Assembly: GCF_022414575.1 (NCBI RefSeq)
Contig: NZ_JADWYQ010000021.1
Span: 1 to 64,000, forward strand
DNA from: Streptomyces sp. MUM 178J
GTDB lineage: Bacteria > Actinomycetota > Actinomycetes > Streptomycetales > Streptomycetaceae
Direction: 5' to 3'
DNA length: 64,000 bases
The translations under genes and the position numbers were made by a program. This document shows positions 56,078 through 64,000 of this stretch, piece by piece (the stretch's first letter is position 1; the number at the start of each line of letters is the position of its first letter). The notes under the pieces are model-generated. The model worked only from the letters and a program-made list of their open reading frames with translations. It was not told the DNA's origin and did no database searches.

Positions 56078-56932
56078 TCAGCGGGCGCGCCCGACGCGCT
56101 GGGCGCGCGCGGAGGCGTAGAGACATACGGCTGCGGCGGTCGCGAGGTTCAGCGACTCGGCTTTTCCGTGGATCGGCACACGGACGACGGCGTCGGCGAG
56201 GGCGCGGGTCTCCTCGGGCAGGCCCCAGGCCTCGTTGCCGAAGATCCATGCGGTGGGGCCGCCCATCGCCCCGGCGTCGAGCTGGTCGTCGAGGTCGTCC
56301 TCGCCCGCCCCGTCGGCGGCGAGCACCCGCACTCCGGCGGCCTTCAGCCCGTGCACGGCCTGCTCGACCGGGACGCCGACCGCGACGGGCAGATGGAAGT
56401 GGGAGCCGACGGAGGCGCGCACCGACTTGGGGTTGTAGAGGTCGACCGAGGCGTCGGTGAGCACGACGGCGTCGGCTCCGGCGGCGTCGGCGCAGCGCAG
56501 CACGGTGCCGGCGTTGCCCGGGTCGCGTACGTGGGCGAGGACGGCGACAAGCTTCGGCCGCGCGGCGAGGATCTGTTCGAACGGCGAGTCCAGAAAGCGG
56601 CAGACGCCGACGAGGCCCTGCGGGGTGACGGTCTGCGAGACCTCGGCGAGCACATCCGCCGAGGCGTGGTGGACACGGGCGCCGGAGGCGCGGGCGGCCG
56701 CGATGATCTCCCCGTAGCGCTCGGCGGCCTCGACGGTGGTGAACAGCTCCACCAGCGTGGGCCGGCCGTCGGGCCCCCGATGGCCGGCGGCCTCCCGCAC
56801 GGCCTGCGGCCCCTCGGCGAGGAACAGCCGGTCCTTGCCCCGGAAGTTGCGCTTGGCGAGCCTGCGCGCCGCGGCGACGCGCGGCGACCGCGGCGAGATC
56901 AGCTCGGGTGTGGCCTGGTCGGCGGTGCCCAT
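56078..56932 (-). CDS. TrmH-family RNA methyltransferase (SpoU)
   Basis: The 284-aa protein starts at ATG 56932; GTG 56947 would add five residues. It begins ELISPRSPRVAAARRLAKRN, with the substrate-binding domain KDRLFLAEGPQAVREA, then the SPOUT motifs HVRDPGNAGTVLRCAD, WIFGNEAWGLPEE and AESLNLATAAAVCLYASAR. It methylates a 2'-hydroxyl, probably in 23S rRNA (thiostrepton-resistance-methylase-like relatives exist). Lying directly after infC-rpmI-rplT fits a ribosome role. Confidence 0.93.
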   Translation of the reverse strand: MGTADQATPELISPRSPRVAAARRLAKRNFRGKDRLFLAEGPQAVREAAGHRGPDGRPTLVELFTTVEAAERYGEIIAAARASGARVHHASADVLAEVSQTVTPQGLVGVCRFLDSPFEQILAARPKLVAVLAHVRDPGNAGTVLRCADAAGADAVVLTDASVDLYNPKSVRASVGSHFHLPVAVGVPVEQAVHGLKAAGVRVLAADGAGEDDLDDQLDAGAMGGPTAWIFGNEAWGLPEETRALADAVVRVPIHGKAESLNLATAAAVCLYASARAQRVGRAR

Positions 56933-57020
56933 GCGGGATGCACTCACTTCGTCTAGTTCTGCGCGCCGTGTGCGGTTCGGTGCGGGCGGGCGGCGGTACG
57001 GACCCCGGGGGCGACATGCG

Positions 57021-57051
57021 CGGACCCGCAGGCCAGAGGCCTGCGGGTCCG
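57021..57051 (-). terminator. infC-rpmI-rplT terminator
   Basis: CGGACCCGCAGGCC (57021-57034) and its complement (57038-57051) form a 14-bp stem with loop AGA, 30 bp past the rplT stop. Confidence 0.9.
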
Positions 57052-57081
57052 GGGCGTCCGAGGGGCGCGGTGCTGCGGCCG

Positions 57082-57474
57082 TCAGGCCGCCGACGCGGCC
57101 TTCGGGGCGTTGACGTCGCTCGGCAGCGCCTTCTGCGCGACCTCGACGAGCGACGCGAACGCGTTCGCGTCGTTGACCGCCAGCTCGGCCAGCATCTTGC
57201 GGTCCACCTCGATGTTGGCGGCCTTCAGACCCTGGATGAGGCGGTTGTACGTCATGCCGTTGGCGCGGGCAGCGGCGTTGATGCGCTGGATCCACAGCTG
57301 ACGGAAGTCGCCCTTGCGCTTCTTGCGGTCGTTGTAGTTGTAGACCAGCGAGTGGGTGACCTGCTCCTTGGCCTTGCGGTACAGGCGCGACCGCTGGCCG
57401 CGGTAGCCGCTGGCCTGCTCGAGGATCGCCCGGCGCTTCTTGTGGGCGTTGACTGCCCGCTTGACGCGTGCCAC
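57082..57474 (-). CDS. rplT: Ribosomal protein bL20
   Basis: The 130-aa basic protein starts at GTG 57474 ([20 protein letters not shown]) and contains the L20 signature [17 protein letters not shown]. It is the third gene of the infC operon, about 105 bp after rpmI. L20 often feeds back on this operon in other bacteria; whether it does so here is not visible. Confidence 0.98.
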   Translation of the reverse strand: MARVKRAVNAHKKRRAILEQASGYRGQRSRLYRKAKEQVTHSLVYNYNDRKKRKGDFRQLWIQRINAAARANGMTYNRLIQGLKAANIEVDRKMLAELAVNDANAFASLVEVAQKALPSDVNAPKAASAA

Positions 57475-57579
57475 TTGTTAACTCCTTGTAGCGGGGCCGT
57501 GGTGTGTCCTCACACGGCCCGGAAACGAATAGGTCCCGGTCTCGGCGTCCCGTCCCCGGTTCGTCGGGGACGGCGGACG

Positions 57580-57774
57580 TCACTTGCCGAGAAGCTTCTT
57601 GATCTTCGCGGCGTCGCCCGGGGCCATCTCGGCGTTGCCGGTGAGGCGACGCGTCAGCTTGGACGACTTGTGCTCGAGCAGGTGGCGCTTGCCGGCGCGC
57701 TCACGGAGCACCTTGCCGGAGCCGGTGATCTTGAAGCGCTTCTTGGCACCGCTGTGCGTCTTGTTCTTCGGCAT
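57580..57774 (-). CDS. rpmI: Ribosomal protein bL35
   Basis: The 64-aa protein is [20 protein letters not shown] at the N-terminus, with the [20 protein letters not shown] core. The length and sequence are typical for L35. It is the second gene of infC-rpmI-rplT. Confidence 0.98.
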   Translation of the reverse strand: MPKNKTHSGAKKRFKITGSGKVLRERAGKRHLLEHKSSKLTRRLTGNAEMAPGDAAKIKKLLGK

Positions 57775-57895
57775 CGCGCCGTTCTCTCCTCGTCAGTGGC
57801 GCTCCCCCCGGTGCGGGCACCGGTCGGCGGGAGCGTCAGTCCTCAGTGTGTGGTTCCGGGCTGACCCGGGGCTGCCGTGCCGGCAGCCCCTCAGG

Positions 57896-58522
57896 TCACG
57901 CCTCGGAGGATGTGTCGGCCGGAGCGTTCTCCGCCCGGCCCTCCTGCGAGCCCTGGCGCCCCGCCTTGCGCGCGGCCTGGGCCTCACGCGCCTCGGCCAT
58001 GGCCTCGGTCTTCTTCTTGTGGGGGCCAAGAACCATGATCATGTTCCGGCCGTCCTGCTTCGGGTTCGACTCGATGAAGCCGAGTTCCTCCACGTCCGCG
58101 GCGAGACGCTGCAGCAGACGGAAGCCAAGCTCGGGGCGGGACTGCTCACGACCACGGAACATGATCGTGATCTTGACCTTGTCGCCCTGCTTGAGGAACC
58201 GGACGACATGACCCTTCTTGGTGTCATAGTCGTGCGGGTCGATCTTCGGCCGGAGCTTCATCTCCTTGATGACCGTGTGCGCCTGGTTCTTGCGCGCCTC
58301 ACGGGCCTTCATGGCCGACTCGTACTTGAACTTCCCGTAGTCCATGAGCTTGCACACGGGCGGACGAGCGTTCGCCGCGACCTCGACGAGGTCAAGGTCG
58401 TACTCCTGCGCAAGCTCCAGGGCCTTGGCAAGCGGAACAATCCCGACCTGCTCGCCGCTGGGACCGACAAGTCGCACCTCGGGAACGCGAATCCGGTCGT
58501 TGATGCGGGGCTCGGCGCTGAT
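57896..58522 (-). CDS. infC: Translation initiation factor IF-3, with AUC start codon
   Basis: The 208-aa protein has the IF-3 N-domain ([20 protein letters not shown]), linker and C-domain ([35 protein letters not shown]), plus an Ala/Gln-rich tail. In frame upstream of the first GTG (58477) the only options back to the TGA at 58532-58534 include ATC at 58522. That ATC follows GGAGGA by three bases and gives the conserved start [11 protein letters not shown]. infC in many bacteria uses AUU or AUC so that IF-3 represses its own translation. Starting at the GTG would delete conserved residues. Confidence 0.93.
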   Translation of the reverse strand: MSAEPRINDRIRVPEVRLVGPSGEQVGIVPLAKALELAQEYDLDLVEVAANARPPVCKLMDYGKFKYESAMKAREARKNQAHTVIKEMKLRPKIDPHDYDTKKGHVVRFLKQGDKVKITIMFRGREQSRPELGFRLLQRLAADVEELGFIESNPKQDGRNMIMVLGPHKKKTEAMAEAREAQAARKAGRQGSQEGRAENAPADTSSEA

Positions 58523-58911
58523 GGATCCTCCTCAGTAGCACCACACGGCCATCCGGCGGACAGCCGAGCAACATCTGTCTTGATTAGGACCAACCACACC
58601 GGAGCACGAAAAATGCCCCGGACGGTACACAGGCGGCTGCTCCATCACTACCGGAGCACCGCCGCGGTGTGCCGCGGGGCGCGCATCGGGCGACTTCCAT
58701 CGTCCGTACGGAACGATGGGCGCCGCCTGACCGGTGACCCGCCGCCCCAAGGACGGCAAGGTGGGAGAACGGAGCCTCCACTTGTGGGCTGGATCTGTGT
58801 GAGCACACACGGGATCCAGCCGGTCGTCACACAAGGTTAGCAGCTCCCGCGGGATGCGGCTAACCGGCGGGTGCGGCGGCGGCGCGGAGGGCGGGGCATA
58901 TCGTGTGCGTC
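58523..58911. promoter_or_regulatory. 389-bp divergent region with infC leader and a long hairpin
   Basis: Holds the infC promoter and leader on one strand and the DUF1844 promoter on the other. GGCTGGATC (58787-58795) pairs with GATCCAGCC (58813-58821), and inner TGTGT/ACACA extends the stem. The arms lie about 265-300 nt before infC. A TATCGT about 8 nt before the DUF1844 ATG suggests a leaderless message there. Confidence 0.5.
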
Positions 58912-59295
58912 ATGAGTGACGCGACCTCCCCCAATGAACCGGCGGCCTCCTCGGCTGCCGCCCCCGACTTTGACGCCATGACCCGCGACATCGCGGAGGT
59001 GCCCGCCGTCGAGGTGATCGTCACGGTCGCGGTGAATCTGATGAGCGCGGCCGCCGTGAAGCTCGGGCTCACCGAGGACGGCGCGGAGCACAAGGACCTG
59101 GACGAGGCCCGGAAGCTCGTGCACGCCCTGGCCGGGCTGCTGGACGCGAGCGCGACGGAGATCAGCTCCTTCCACGCGGCGCCGCTGCGCGACGGGCTGA
59201 AGTCGCTGCAGCTCGCCTTCCGCGAAGCGTCCCTGGTGCCGGACGAGCCGGGCAAGGGACCGGGCGAGAAGTACACGGGCCCGGTCTTCGGCTGA
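58912..59295 (+). CDS. DUF1844 protein
   Basis: The 127-aa protein starts at ATG 58912. The middle (FDAMTRDIAEVPAVEVIVTVAV, then MSAAAVKLGLTEDG and DLDEARKLVHALAGLLDA) matches the helical DUF1844 family, conserved next to infC in actinobacteria. It has no known function. It lies divergent to infC and converges with the SseB-like gene. Confidence 0.9.
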   Translation: MSDATSPNEPAASSAAAPDFDAMTRDIAEVPAVEVIVTVAVNLMSAAAVKLGLTEDGAEHKDLDEARKLVHALAGLLDASATEISSFHAAPLRDGLKSLQLAFREASLVPDEPGKGPGEKYTGPVFG

Positions 59296-59358
59296 CCCTC
59301 CCGCCTCCCCACCCGCGCGGCCGCTGCCCACCCGCTCTCAGCCGCTTGCCGGCCGATC

Positions 59359-60102
59359 TCAGCCGCGCGCTTCGCGTACGAACAGGGGCTCGCCCGGCAC
59401 GGCGGCCTCGGCCGGCACCACCGCCAGGTCGAGGCCCCGCACCAGGCGGGCCCTGAGCACTTCGTCGGCCGCGAGCGCCTCGGCCACCCTCCGGGCCGCC
59501 TCGGCTGGCGCCGCGTCCGGGGCGAAGGCCAAGGCGAGGGTTCCGTCGGCGCGGCCTCTGCCGAGGTGGGCGCGGACCACGGCGGGCTCGGCTGCCACGA
59601 CGGCGCGCACCGCCTCGGCGACCGCGGGATCGTCGAGCGGATCGGCGCTGGTGCGCCCCTCGGCGAGCGCGAGCAGGGCGGGGCCGGTGAGCTGGTACGG
59701 GACGGGGCCCGCGAGGTCGAGGACCAGGGTGTCGGCCTTCTCGTGGGCCACCGCCCGAAGCGCCTGGTGCAGCGGGACGGCGACGGGTCTGGCCTCGGGG
59801 TTCCAGCGGGCCAGCGAGGCGATGGAGGTGAAGGCGGGCAGAGCCCGCCGGTCGCCCGCCGTCAGCGTGGGCACCGCCATGTCGCTGGTCTTCTCGCGGC
59901 GCAGCCCGGTCCGCGCATCCTCCTCGACGTCTCCGAGGACGGCGACGACCGGCACGAGCAGCCGGGCGTCCTTGAGGGCTTCCAGGACGCGGCGTTCGGC
60001 CGCCCTGTCCTCGGCCCATGCGGCGAGGGCCGCCTCGAGCCTCGGGTCGGCGGTGCCGTCGTCGTCGGAGAAACCGGGGTCGGGGATGTTCTTGAGCGCC
60101 AC
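59359..60102 (-). CDS. SseB-like protein
   Basis: The 247-aa protein starts at GTG 60102 (MALKNIPDPGFSDDDGTADP). It has the SseB N-terminal domain pattern: LEALKDARLLVPVVAVLGD, TSDMAVPTLTAGDRRALPAFTSIASLARW and HEKADTLVLDLAGPVPYQLTG. The C-terminal domain (RRVAEALAADEVLRARLVRGLDL) is enhanced-serine-sensitivity-like. Biochemical role unknown. It is 104 bp downstream of the mycosin-like gene on the same strand. Confidence 0.9.
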   Translation of the reverse strand: MALKNIPDPGFSDDDGTADPRLEAALAAWAEDRAAERRVLEALKDARLLVPVVAVLGDVEEDARTGLRREKTSDMAVPTLTAGDRRALPAFTSIASLARWNPEARPVAVPLHQALRAVAHEKADTLVLDLAGPVPYQLTGPALLALAEGRTSADPLDDPAVAEAVRAVVAAEPAVVRAHLGRGRADGTLALAFAPDAAPAEAARRVAEALAADEVLRARLVRGLDLAVVPAEAAVPGEPLFVREARG

Positions 60103-60206
60103 CCGACGAGCCTAACGTCCGGGTACGGCCCTCCTGCGCCCGGTACGCCGACCGCCGGGCCGGGCGCAGCCCCGACCGCTCCGCACGGCCGCTGCCCGAC
60201 CGGTCG

Positions 60207-61541
60207 TCACAGATACCGCGGGCGGCCCGTGCGCCACAGCACGACCGCACCGGCCAGCGCCAGCACGCCGAGGCCCGCAGCGGCGGGGGCGAGCCGGCCG
60301 GCGGTCTCCTCCGGTTCGGGTTCGGGGGTCGGGCCGGGCCCGAAGTAGCGGCGGTCGTAGCCCGAGGCGGCCGCCGCAGGGTCGGCGGGGCGCAGCCGGG
60401 CGCCCGCCTCGATCGCCGCGGCGGGGTCGACGAGCCCGTATCCCCTGGCGTCGTCGCGACCGCCGTCGGGCGCGTCGCGGGCGGTGTCGACGAGGAGCCG
60501 TTTGATCTGGGCGGGCGTGAGGTCCGGATGCGCGGAGCGCACCAGGGCGACGGCCCCCGAGACGAACGCGGCGGCCGCGCTGGTGCCCCAGCCCTCGTAG
60601 TACTTGCGGTCGGGATCGATGATGACGATGTCGTCGCCGGGCGCGCTGACGGTGGCGTACCAGCGTCTGGTGGAGAAGGAGGCGTGGGTGCCCGCGCGGT
60701 CGACGGCGGTCACCGCGATCACTCCGGGGTAGGCGGCCGGGTAGGAGATGTGGTCGCCCTTCTCGCCGCCGTTGCCGGCGGAGGCGACGACGACGGCGCC
60801 CTTGGACAGGGCGTACTGGACCGCGGCGTCCTCTCCCGCTTCCGGGTGGGCCGACTCGCTGTCGTCGCCGAGCGAGAGGTTGATGACGTCCGCGCCCTGG
60901 TCGGCGGCCCATCGGATGCCCTCGGCGAGAGCGCTGCCGCGGGAGGTTCGGGCCTTCTCGCGGGCCTTGTCGCTGCCTTCGAGGATCACCCGGACGGGAA
61001 GGATCTTCGCTTCGGGAGCGATGCCGATCACTCCGGACCCGCCGTCCGGGCCGTGTCCGCGGGCGGCGATGATGCCGGCCATGGCGGTCCCGTGGCGGGC
61101 CCATGCTCGGTCGCCCCGCTCGGCGCCGAAGCCGATGAAGTCCTTGCCGGGCAGGACGGAGCCTTCGAGGTCGGGGTGGCGGTCGTCGACCCCGGTGTCG
61201 AGGACGGCGACGGTGATGCCCTCGCCCTTGGCGGTCCGCCACGCCTCTTCTGTGTGCAGGGCGTCGAGGCCCCACTGCTGGGCGCGGATGCCGTCGGCGC
61301 GGGCGGGAACGGCGGGGAGCAGCGCGAGGACGGCCGCGGCGAAGACGGCGGCGGCGAGACGGCTTCCGCAGTGTGCGGGCACCCGGCGTGCGGGCTGTGT
61401 GCGCGGTGCGCGGTCGCGGTTTCCGTGGACGTGCTGTCCGCCCGCGTGCTGTCCGCGGAAGCGCTGTCCGGGGGCGCGGGGTGCGGAGGGCCGGTGGGCC
61501 GGTGGCCGGTGGTCGCGGGGCTCCTGGGCGCAGTCGGTCAT
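60207..61541 (-). CDS. Mycosin-like S8 serine protease (type VII secretion-associated type)
   Basis: The 444-aa protein starts at ATG 61541, overlapping the upstream stop as ATGA. An N-terminal signal (about 60-82, after a long polar His/Arg-rich leader) precedes the subtilisin domain. The catalytic triad is Asp in VAVLDTGVDDRHPD, His in WARHGTAMAGIIAA and Ser in WGTSAAAAFVSGAVAL. A C-terminal helix (LGVLALAGAVVLWRTGRPRYL) anchors it outside the membrane. This is the mycosin architecture, but no EccB-E or EsxA genes are in the window, so a link to type VII secretion is unproven. Confidence 0.92.
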   Translation of the reverse strand: MTDCAQEPRDHRPPAHRPSAPRAPGQRFRGQHAGGQHVHGNRDRAPRTQPARRVPAHCGSRLAAAVFAAAVLALLPAVPARADGIRAQQWGLDALHTEEAWRTAKGEGITVAVLDTGVDDRHPDLEGSVLPGKDFIGFGAERGDRAWARHGTAMAGIIAARGHGPDGGSGVIGIAPEAKILPVRVILEGSDKAREKARTSRGSALAEGIRWAADQGADVINLSLGDDSESAHPEAGEDAAVQYALSKGAVVVASAGNGGEKGDHISYPAAYPGVIAVTAVDRAGTHASFSTRRWYATVSAPGDDIVIIDPDRKYYEGWGTSAAAAFVSGAVALVRSAHPDLTPAQIKRLLVDTARDAPDGGRDDARGYGLVDPAAAIEAGARLRPADPAAAASGYDRRYFGPGPTPEPEPEETAGRLAPAAAGLGVLALAGAVVLWRTGRPRYL

Positions 61542-63037
61542 GTGCGGTCCTCCGCTGACGGACGGACGGTGGCGCGCAGGGCCCGCTCGACGGCCTCCGC
61601 GACCCCTGCCGCCTCATGGCCGAGGCCGGACTGCGCGGGCGCGGAGGTCGCGCCCTCGGCGGTCGCCTCGGCCGCCGGCTCGGGGTTGTCCACCGCGCGG
61701 CCGTCGGCGAAGCCGGAGACTGCGTAGACGACGACGGGCGCGTCGGTGAGGACGTTCACGGTCCAGCTCGCCCGCTGCGGATCGCCGAATCCGGCGGCGA
61801 CGGTGCCGGCGGCGGACAGGGCGCGCGGCATCAGGTCGGTTCGCTCGCCCAGCCCTTCACGGGCGAAGCGGGCCTTCAGCGCGCGCATCCCCTGCTCGTC
61901 GGCCTCCGTGAAGACCAGGCCGACGGTGATGACGCTGGTGGCGGTGGTGTCCGTGTAGGTGGCCCGCACCAGCCGGCTGCAGCCCACCGTCCGCAGCGTC
62001 TGGTCGAGCAGCGGGTCGAGGGCCTCGGCGCAGCCGCTGTCGGGGGCGACGGCTATCCGTTTCCACGCACGGTCGGCGCCGCCCGGACCTGAGCGGCCGC
62101 CGTCGAGCGTGCGGGGGAAGAGGGTGTCCACGGGGACGCTGTGCCACAGGTCGCGGGCCTGTGCGTAGCCGCTGCGGGCCGCCGGGTCGGCGTTCGCGTC
62201 GCCGATCAGCCATGCCCCGGCGGCCGCGCCGCCGAGGAGCCCGATCCCCAGGACGGCGCAGACGACGGCTGCGGCGGTTCTGCCGGGCCGACGCGGGCGG
62301 ATGGGGCGCAGCCGCGTGGTCATCTCGGCGGGATGCTCGGGCGGCGCCCACAGGTGGTACTGCGCCCCTTGGTGCGCGGCGCGCGGCGTCGCGCCGGGCC
62401 GTGGCGAGAGGTCGACGGCGCCGACGGGCATGTGCCCGGGCGGTGCGGGAGGGGTGACGGGCGCGGGGGCGGCGCTCCGCGGTGGCGCATCGGGCGTCTG
62501 CGCGGTGCGGGGGGCGCCGAGGGGGCGCAGCCGGGTGGTGACGTCGCTGTCCGGGATGTCCCCGGCCCCGGCGTGGGGTGCGGGGCGTGCGTCGCCGGGC
62601 GGGCGCGTGGGAGCCGGGGCTGCGGAGGCGGATGCCGCAGGGGCGGATGCCGCGGCCGGCGCGGGACGTGAAGTGCCCGCGGCGCTGGCGCCGGTGGTCT
62701 TGCCGGGCGGAGGCGTCGCGGCCGCCGGTGTGTTCGCGGGGCCGTCGGGACGCCGCGAGGGCTCGGGGCGGGCCGCGCCGGCGCCGGGAGCGGCCGACGG
62801 GTCGGGCTGCCGTCCGGTCGCCGCGCCGTCGGGGGTTCGGGCGTCGGCGGGGCGCTGGGAGTGCTGGGAGTGCTGGGCCCGTTGGGCACGCTGGGCCGGG
62901 ACGTCGCCGGGCGGGGACGGGCGTATGGAACCGCTGGGGCCCGCGGCTTCCGGGAGCGGGGCGCGCGGGTCCGGAGGGAGCAGGGAGTCGATGCGGGAGA
63001 CGGGACGGGCAGGAGGGCGGTGTGGTTCCGTGCTCAT
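61538..63037 (-). CDS. Pro/Ala-rich single-span membrane protein coupled to the mycosin gene
   Basis: The 499-aa protein starts at ATG 63037 (MSTEPHRPPARPVSRIDSLL). Residues 1 to about 260 are disordered Pro/Ala/Gln-rich and contain two TTRLRPL/I motifs that look like a repeated short linear signal. One membrane helix follows (TAAAVVCAVLGIGLLGGAAAGAWLIG). The extracellular part (290-480) has paired cysteines (GCAEALDPLLDQTLRTVGCSRL) and a compact alpha-beta fold I do not recognise. Overlap with the protease start means they are made together and probably form one surface complex. Confidence 0.85.
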   Translation of the reverse strand: MSTEPHRPPARPVSRIDSLLPPDPRAPLPEAAGPSGSIRPSPPGDVPAQRAQRAQHSQHSQRPADARTPDGAATGRQPDPSAAPGAGAARPEPSRRPDGPANTPAAATPPPGKTTGASAAGTSRPAPAAASAPAASASAAPAPTRPPGDARPAPHAGAGDIPDSDVTTRLRPLGAPRTAQTPDAPPRSAAPAPVTPPAPPGHMPVGAVDLSPRPGATPRAAHQGAQYHLWAPPEHPAEMTTRLRPIRPRRPGRTAAAVVCAVLGIGLLGGAAAGAWLIGDANADPAARSGYAQARDLWHSVPVDTLFPRTLDGGRSGPGGADRAWKRIAVAPDSGCAEALDPLLDQTLRTVGCSRLVRATYTDTTATSVITVGLVFTEADEQGMRALKARFAREGLGERTDLMPRALSAAGTVAAGFGDPQRASWTVNVLTDAPVVVYAVSGFADGRAVDNPEPAAEATAEGATSAPAQSGLGHEAAGVAEAVERALRATVRPSAEDRT

Positions 63038-63222
63038 CCCGCCCCCATCGTCACGTGCCTGCGTACACCGGTGGACCGCCGTCCAGGGCAACCCTGTTCG
63101 TCACCGTGTGTGGTCACTCTACGGGCTGCTCCGCACAGGGCGGCAACGAGACCGTCGCTCCGAGGCATCTGCCCAGAACATCCCCCCTACCCTCGGGTAA
63201 ACCTCTCTGGCAAGCTCAGGCC

Positions 63223-64000
63223 ATGACTCCGCGTGCCGCTGACCGGGCCCGGTACGACCGGGCCACCGCGCATCTCGACGCCCCGCTCGCGATCGTCGAT
63301 CTGGAGGCGTTCGACGCCAACGCAGGGGATCTCGTGCGCCGCGCGGGAGGCAAACCGGTGCGGGTGGCCAGCAAGTCGGTGCGCTGCCGGGCGCTTCTGG
63401 AGCGGGTGCTGGCGCGCGACGGCTTCGCCGGGATCATGTCGTTCACGCTCGGCGAGTCGCTGTGGCTGGCGCGTGCGGGCTTCGAGGACGTCCTGCTGGC
63501 GTATCCGTCTGCGGACCGGGCCGGGTTCGCGGAGCTGGCCGCCGATCCCAAGCTGGCCGCCGCGGTGACCGTGATGGTCGACGACGCCGCGCAGCTCGAT
63601 CTGATCGACCGCTCACGCGGCCGCGGGCGGGAGGAGATCCGGCTCTGTCTGGAACTCGACACGGCGCTGCTGCTGCTTGGCGGCCGGCTGCGGATCGGGG
63701 CGCTCCGCTCCCCGCTGCACGAGCCCGCGGAGCTCGCCGAGCTGGCGCGGTCGATCGCCCGCCGCCCGGGCTTCCGGCTGGTTGGGCTGATGGCGTACGA
63801 GGGGCATGTGGCGGGCGTGGGCGACAGCATCGCGGGGCGGCCGGTGCGGTCCCGGGCGGTGCGGCTGATGCAGCGTGCGGCCCGCAGGGAGTTGGTCGAG
63901 CGCCGTGCGGCCGTGGTGCGGGCGGTACGGGCGGTGACGCCGGGGCTGGAGTTTGTCAACGGCGGCGGCACGGGCAGCGTGCAGCACACGGCGGCGGAGG
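63223..64000 (+). CDS. Alanine racemase/D-threonine aldolase-like PLP enzyme (3' truncated by window)
   Basis: The first 259 codons are visible from ATG 63223. The PLP lysine lies in KPVRVASKSVRCRALLE, and the barrel continues with MSFTLGESLWLARAGFEDVLLAYPS and GLMAYEGHVAGVGDS, ending in EFVNGGGTGS, a phosphate-binding loop. This is the fold-type III family that includes D-threonine aldolase and amino acid deaminases. Substrate cannot be assigned. A TACCCT about 30 bp upstream may be a -10 box. It diverges from the Pro-rich membrane protein gene. Confidence 0.88.
   Translation, partial: MTPRAADRARYDRATAHLDAPLAIVDLEAFDANAGDLVRRAGGKPVRVASKSVRCRALLERVLARDGFAGIMSFTLGESLWLARAGFEDVLLAYPSADRAGFAELAADPKLAAAVTVMVDDAAQLDLIDRSRGRGREEIRLCLELDTALLLLGGRLRIGALRSPLHEPAELAELARSIARRPGFRLVGLMAYEGHVAGVGDSIAGRPVRSRAVRLMQRAARRELVERRAAVVRAVRAVTPGLEFVNGGGTGSVQHTAAE

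Noticed and set aside
60207..63037. Naming the locus an ESX type VII secretion system
   Set aside because: Only a mycosin-like protease is present; none of the EccB-E or Esx components lie in the window.

Overview
The window is very GC-rich, has many GTG and TTG starts, compact 4-bp ATGA/GTGA overlaps and strong G+C hairpins between genes. It carries ssgB, which is specific to sporulating actinomycetes. Together with the gene content and order (ssgB, cob genes, arg cluster, pheST, infC-rpmI-rplT) this points to a Streptomyces chromosome, core rather than arm. Almost everything looks like conserved core or near-core sequence; no prophage, plasmid, transposase or CRISPR array was seen.

Layout. 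1-8 kb: tail of a large membrane protein, a Val tRNA, a PGPGW membrane protein diverging from ssgB, small membrane proteins, a DsbA-like protein, a double GNAT, the folate pair pabB-pabC, and a five-gene tRNA array (Gly, Cys, three Val). 8-12.6 kb: zinc-ribbon protein, phosphotransferase, Ser/Thr kinase, SpoU-type RNA methyltransferase. 12.6-19.2 kb: cobalamin/siroheme genes (CysG-type protein, a BluB-CobT fusion with a huge disordered N-terminus, CobL). 20-23.2 kb: metNIQ methionine importer preceded by a Cys/Met-rich leader ORF. 23.5-30.2 kb: small membrane proteins, GNAT, a sigma factor, glycerophosphodiesterase, acyltransferase, TetR plus drug exporter. 30.2-39.1 kb: arginine biosynthesis (argH, argG, then argC-J-B-D-R) with paired ARG boxes before argG and argC. 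39.1-46.9 kb: a phosphatase gene bracketed by a 25-bp inverted repeat, a degenerate histidine phosphatase, a MocR regulator diverging from an EamA exporter with overlapping start codons, DUF1918, a secreted glycosyl hydrolase-like protein, and 3-hydroxybutyryl-CoA dehydrogenase. 47-51 kb: NUDIX, a TPR-type regulator and a second SpoIIE-type phosphatase. 51-58.5 kb: pheS-pheT, orphan sensor kinase, TrmH methyltransferase, infC-rpmI-rplT (infC using an AUC start). 58.9-64 kb: DUF1844, SseB-like protein, a mycosin-like protease coupled to a Pro-rich membrane protein, and the start of a D-amino-acid/alanine-racemase-like enzyme.

How the genes work together. The arg genes form a regulon with their own repressor as the last gene of the operon. 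The three cob/cys genes lie in the same direction and cover C-methylation of uroporphyrinogen, precorrin-6 methylation/decarboxylation, and making plus activating dimethylbenzimidazole. pabB-pabC feed folate. The metNIQ importer is probably controlled by its leader peptide.

Most novel-looking signals: the inverted repeat around the 39.3-kb phosphatase, the divergent start codons sharing one CATG, the met leader ORF, two related about 245-bp intergenic repeats 10 kb apart, and 14-bp iterons at 46.4 kb. No wholly new multi-gene system is evident; this looks like a well-conserved Streptomyces core segment with several regulatory curiosities.
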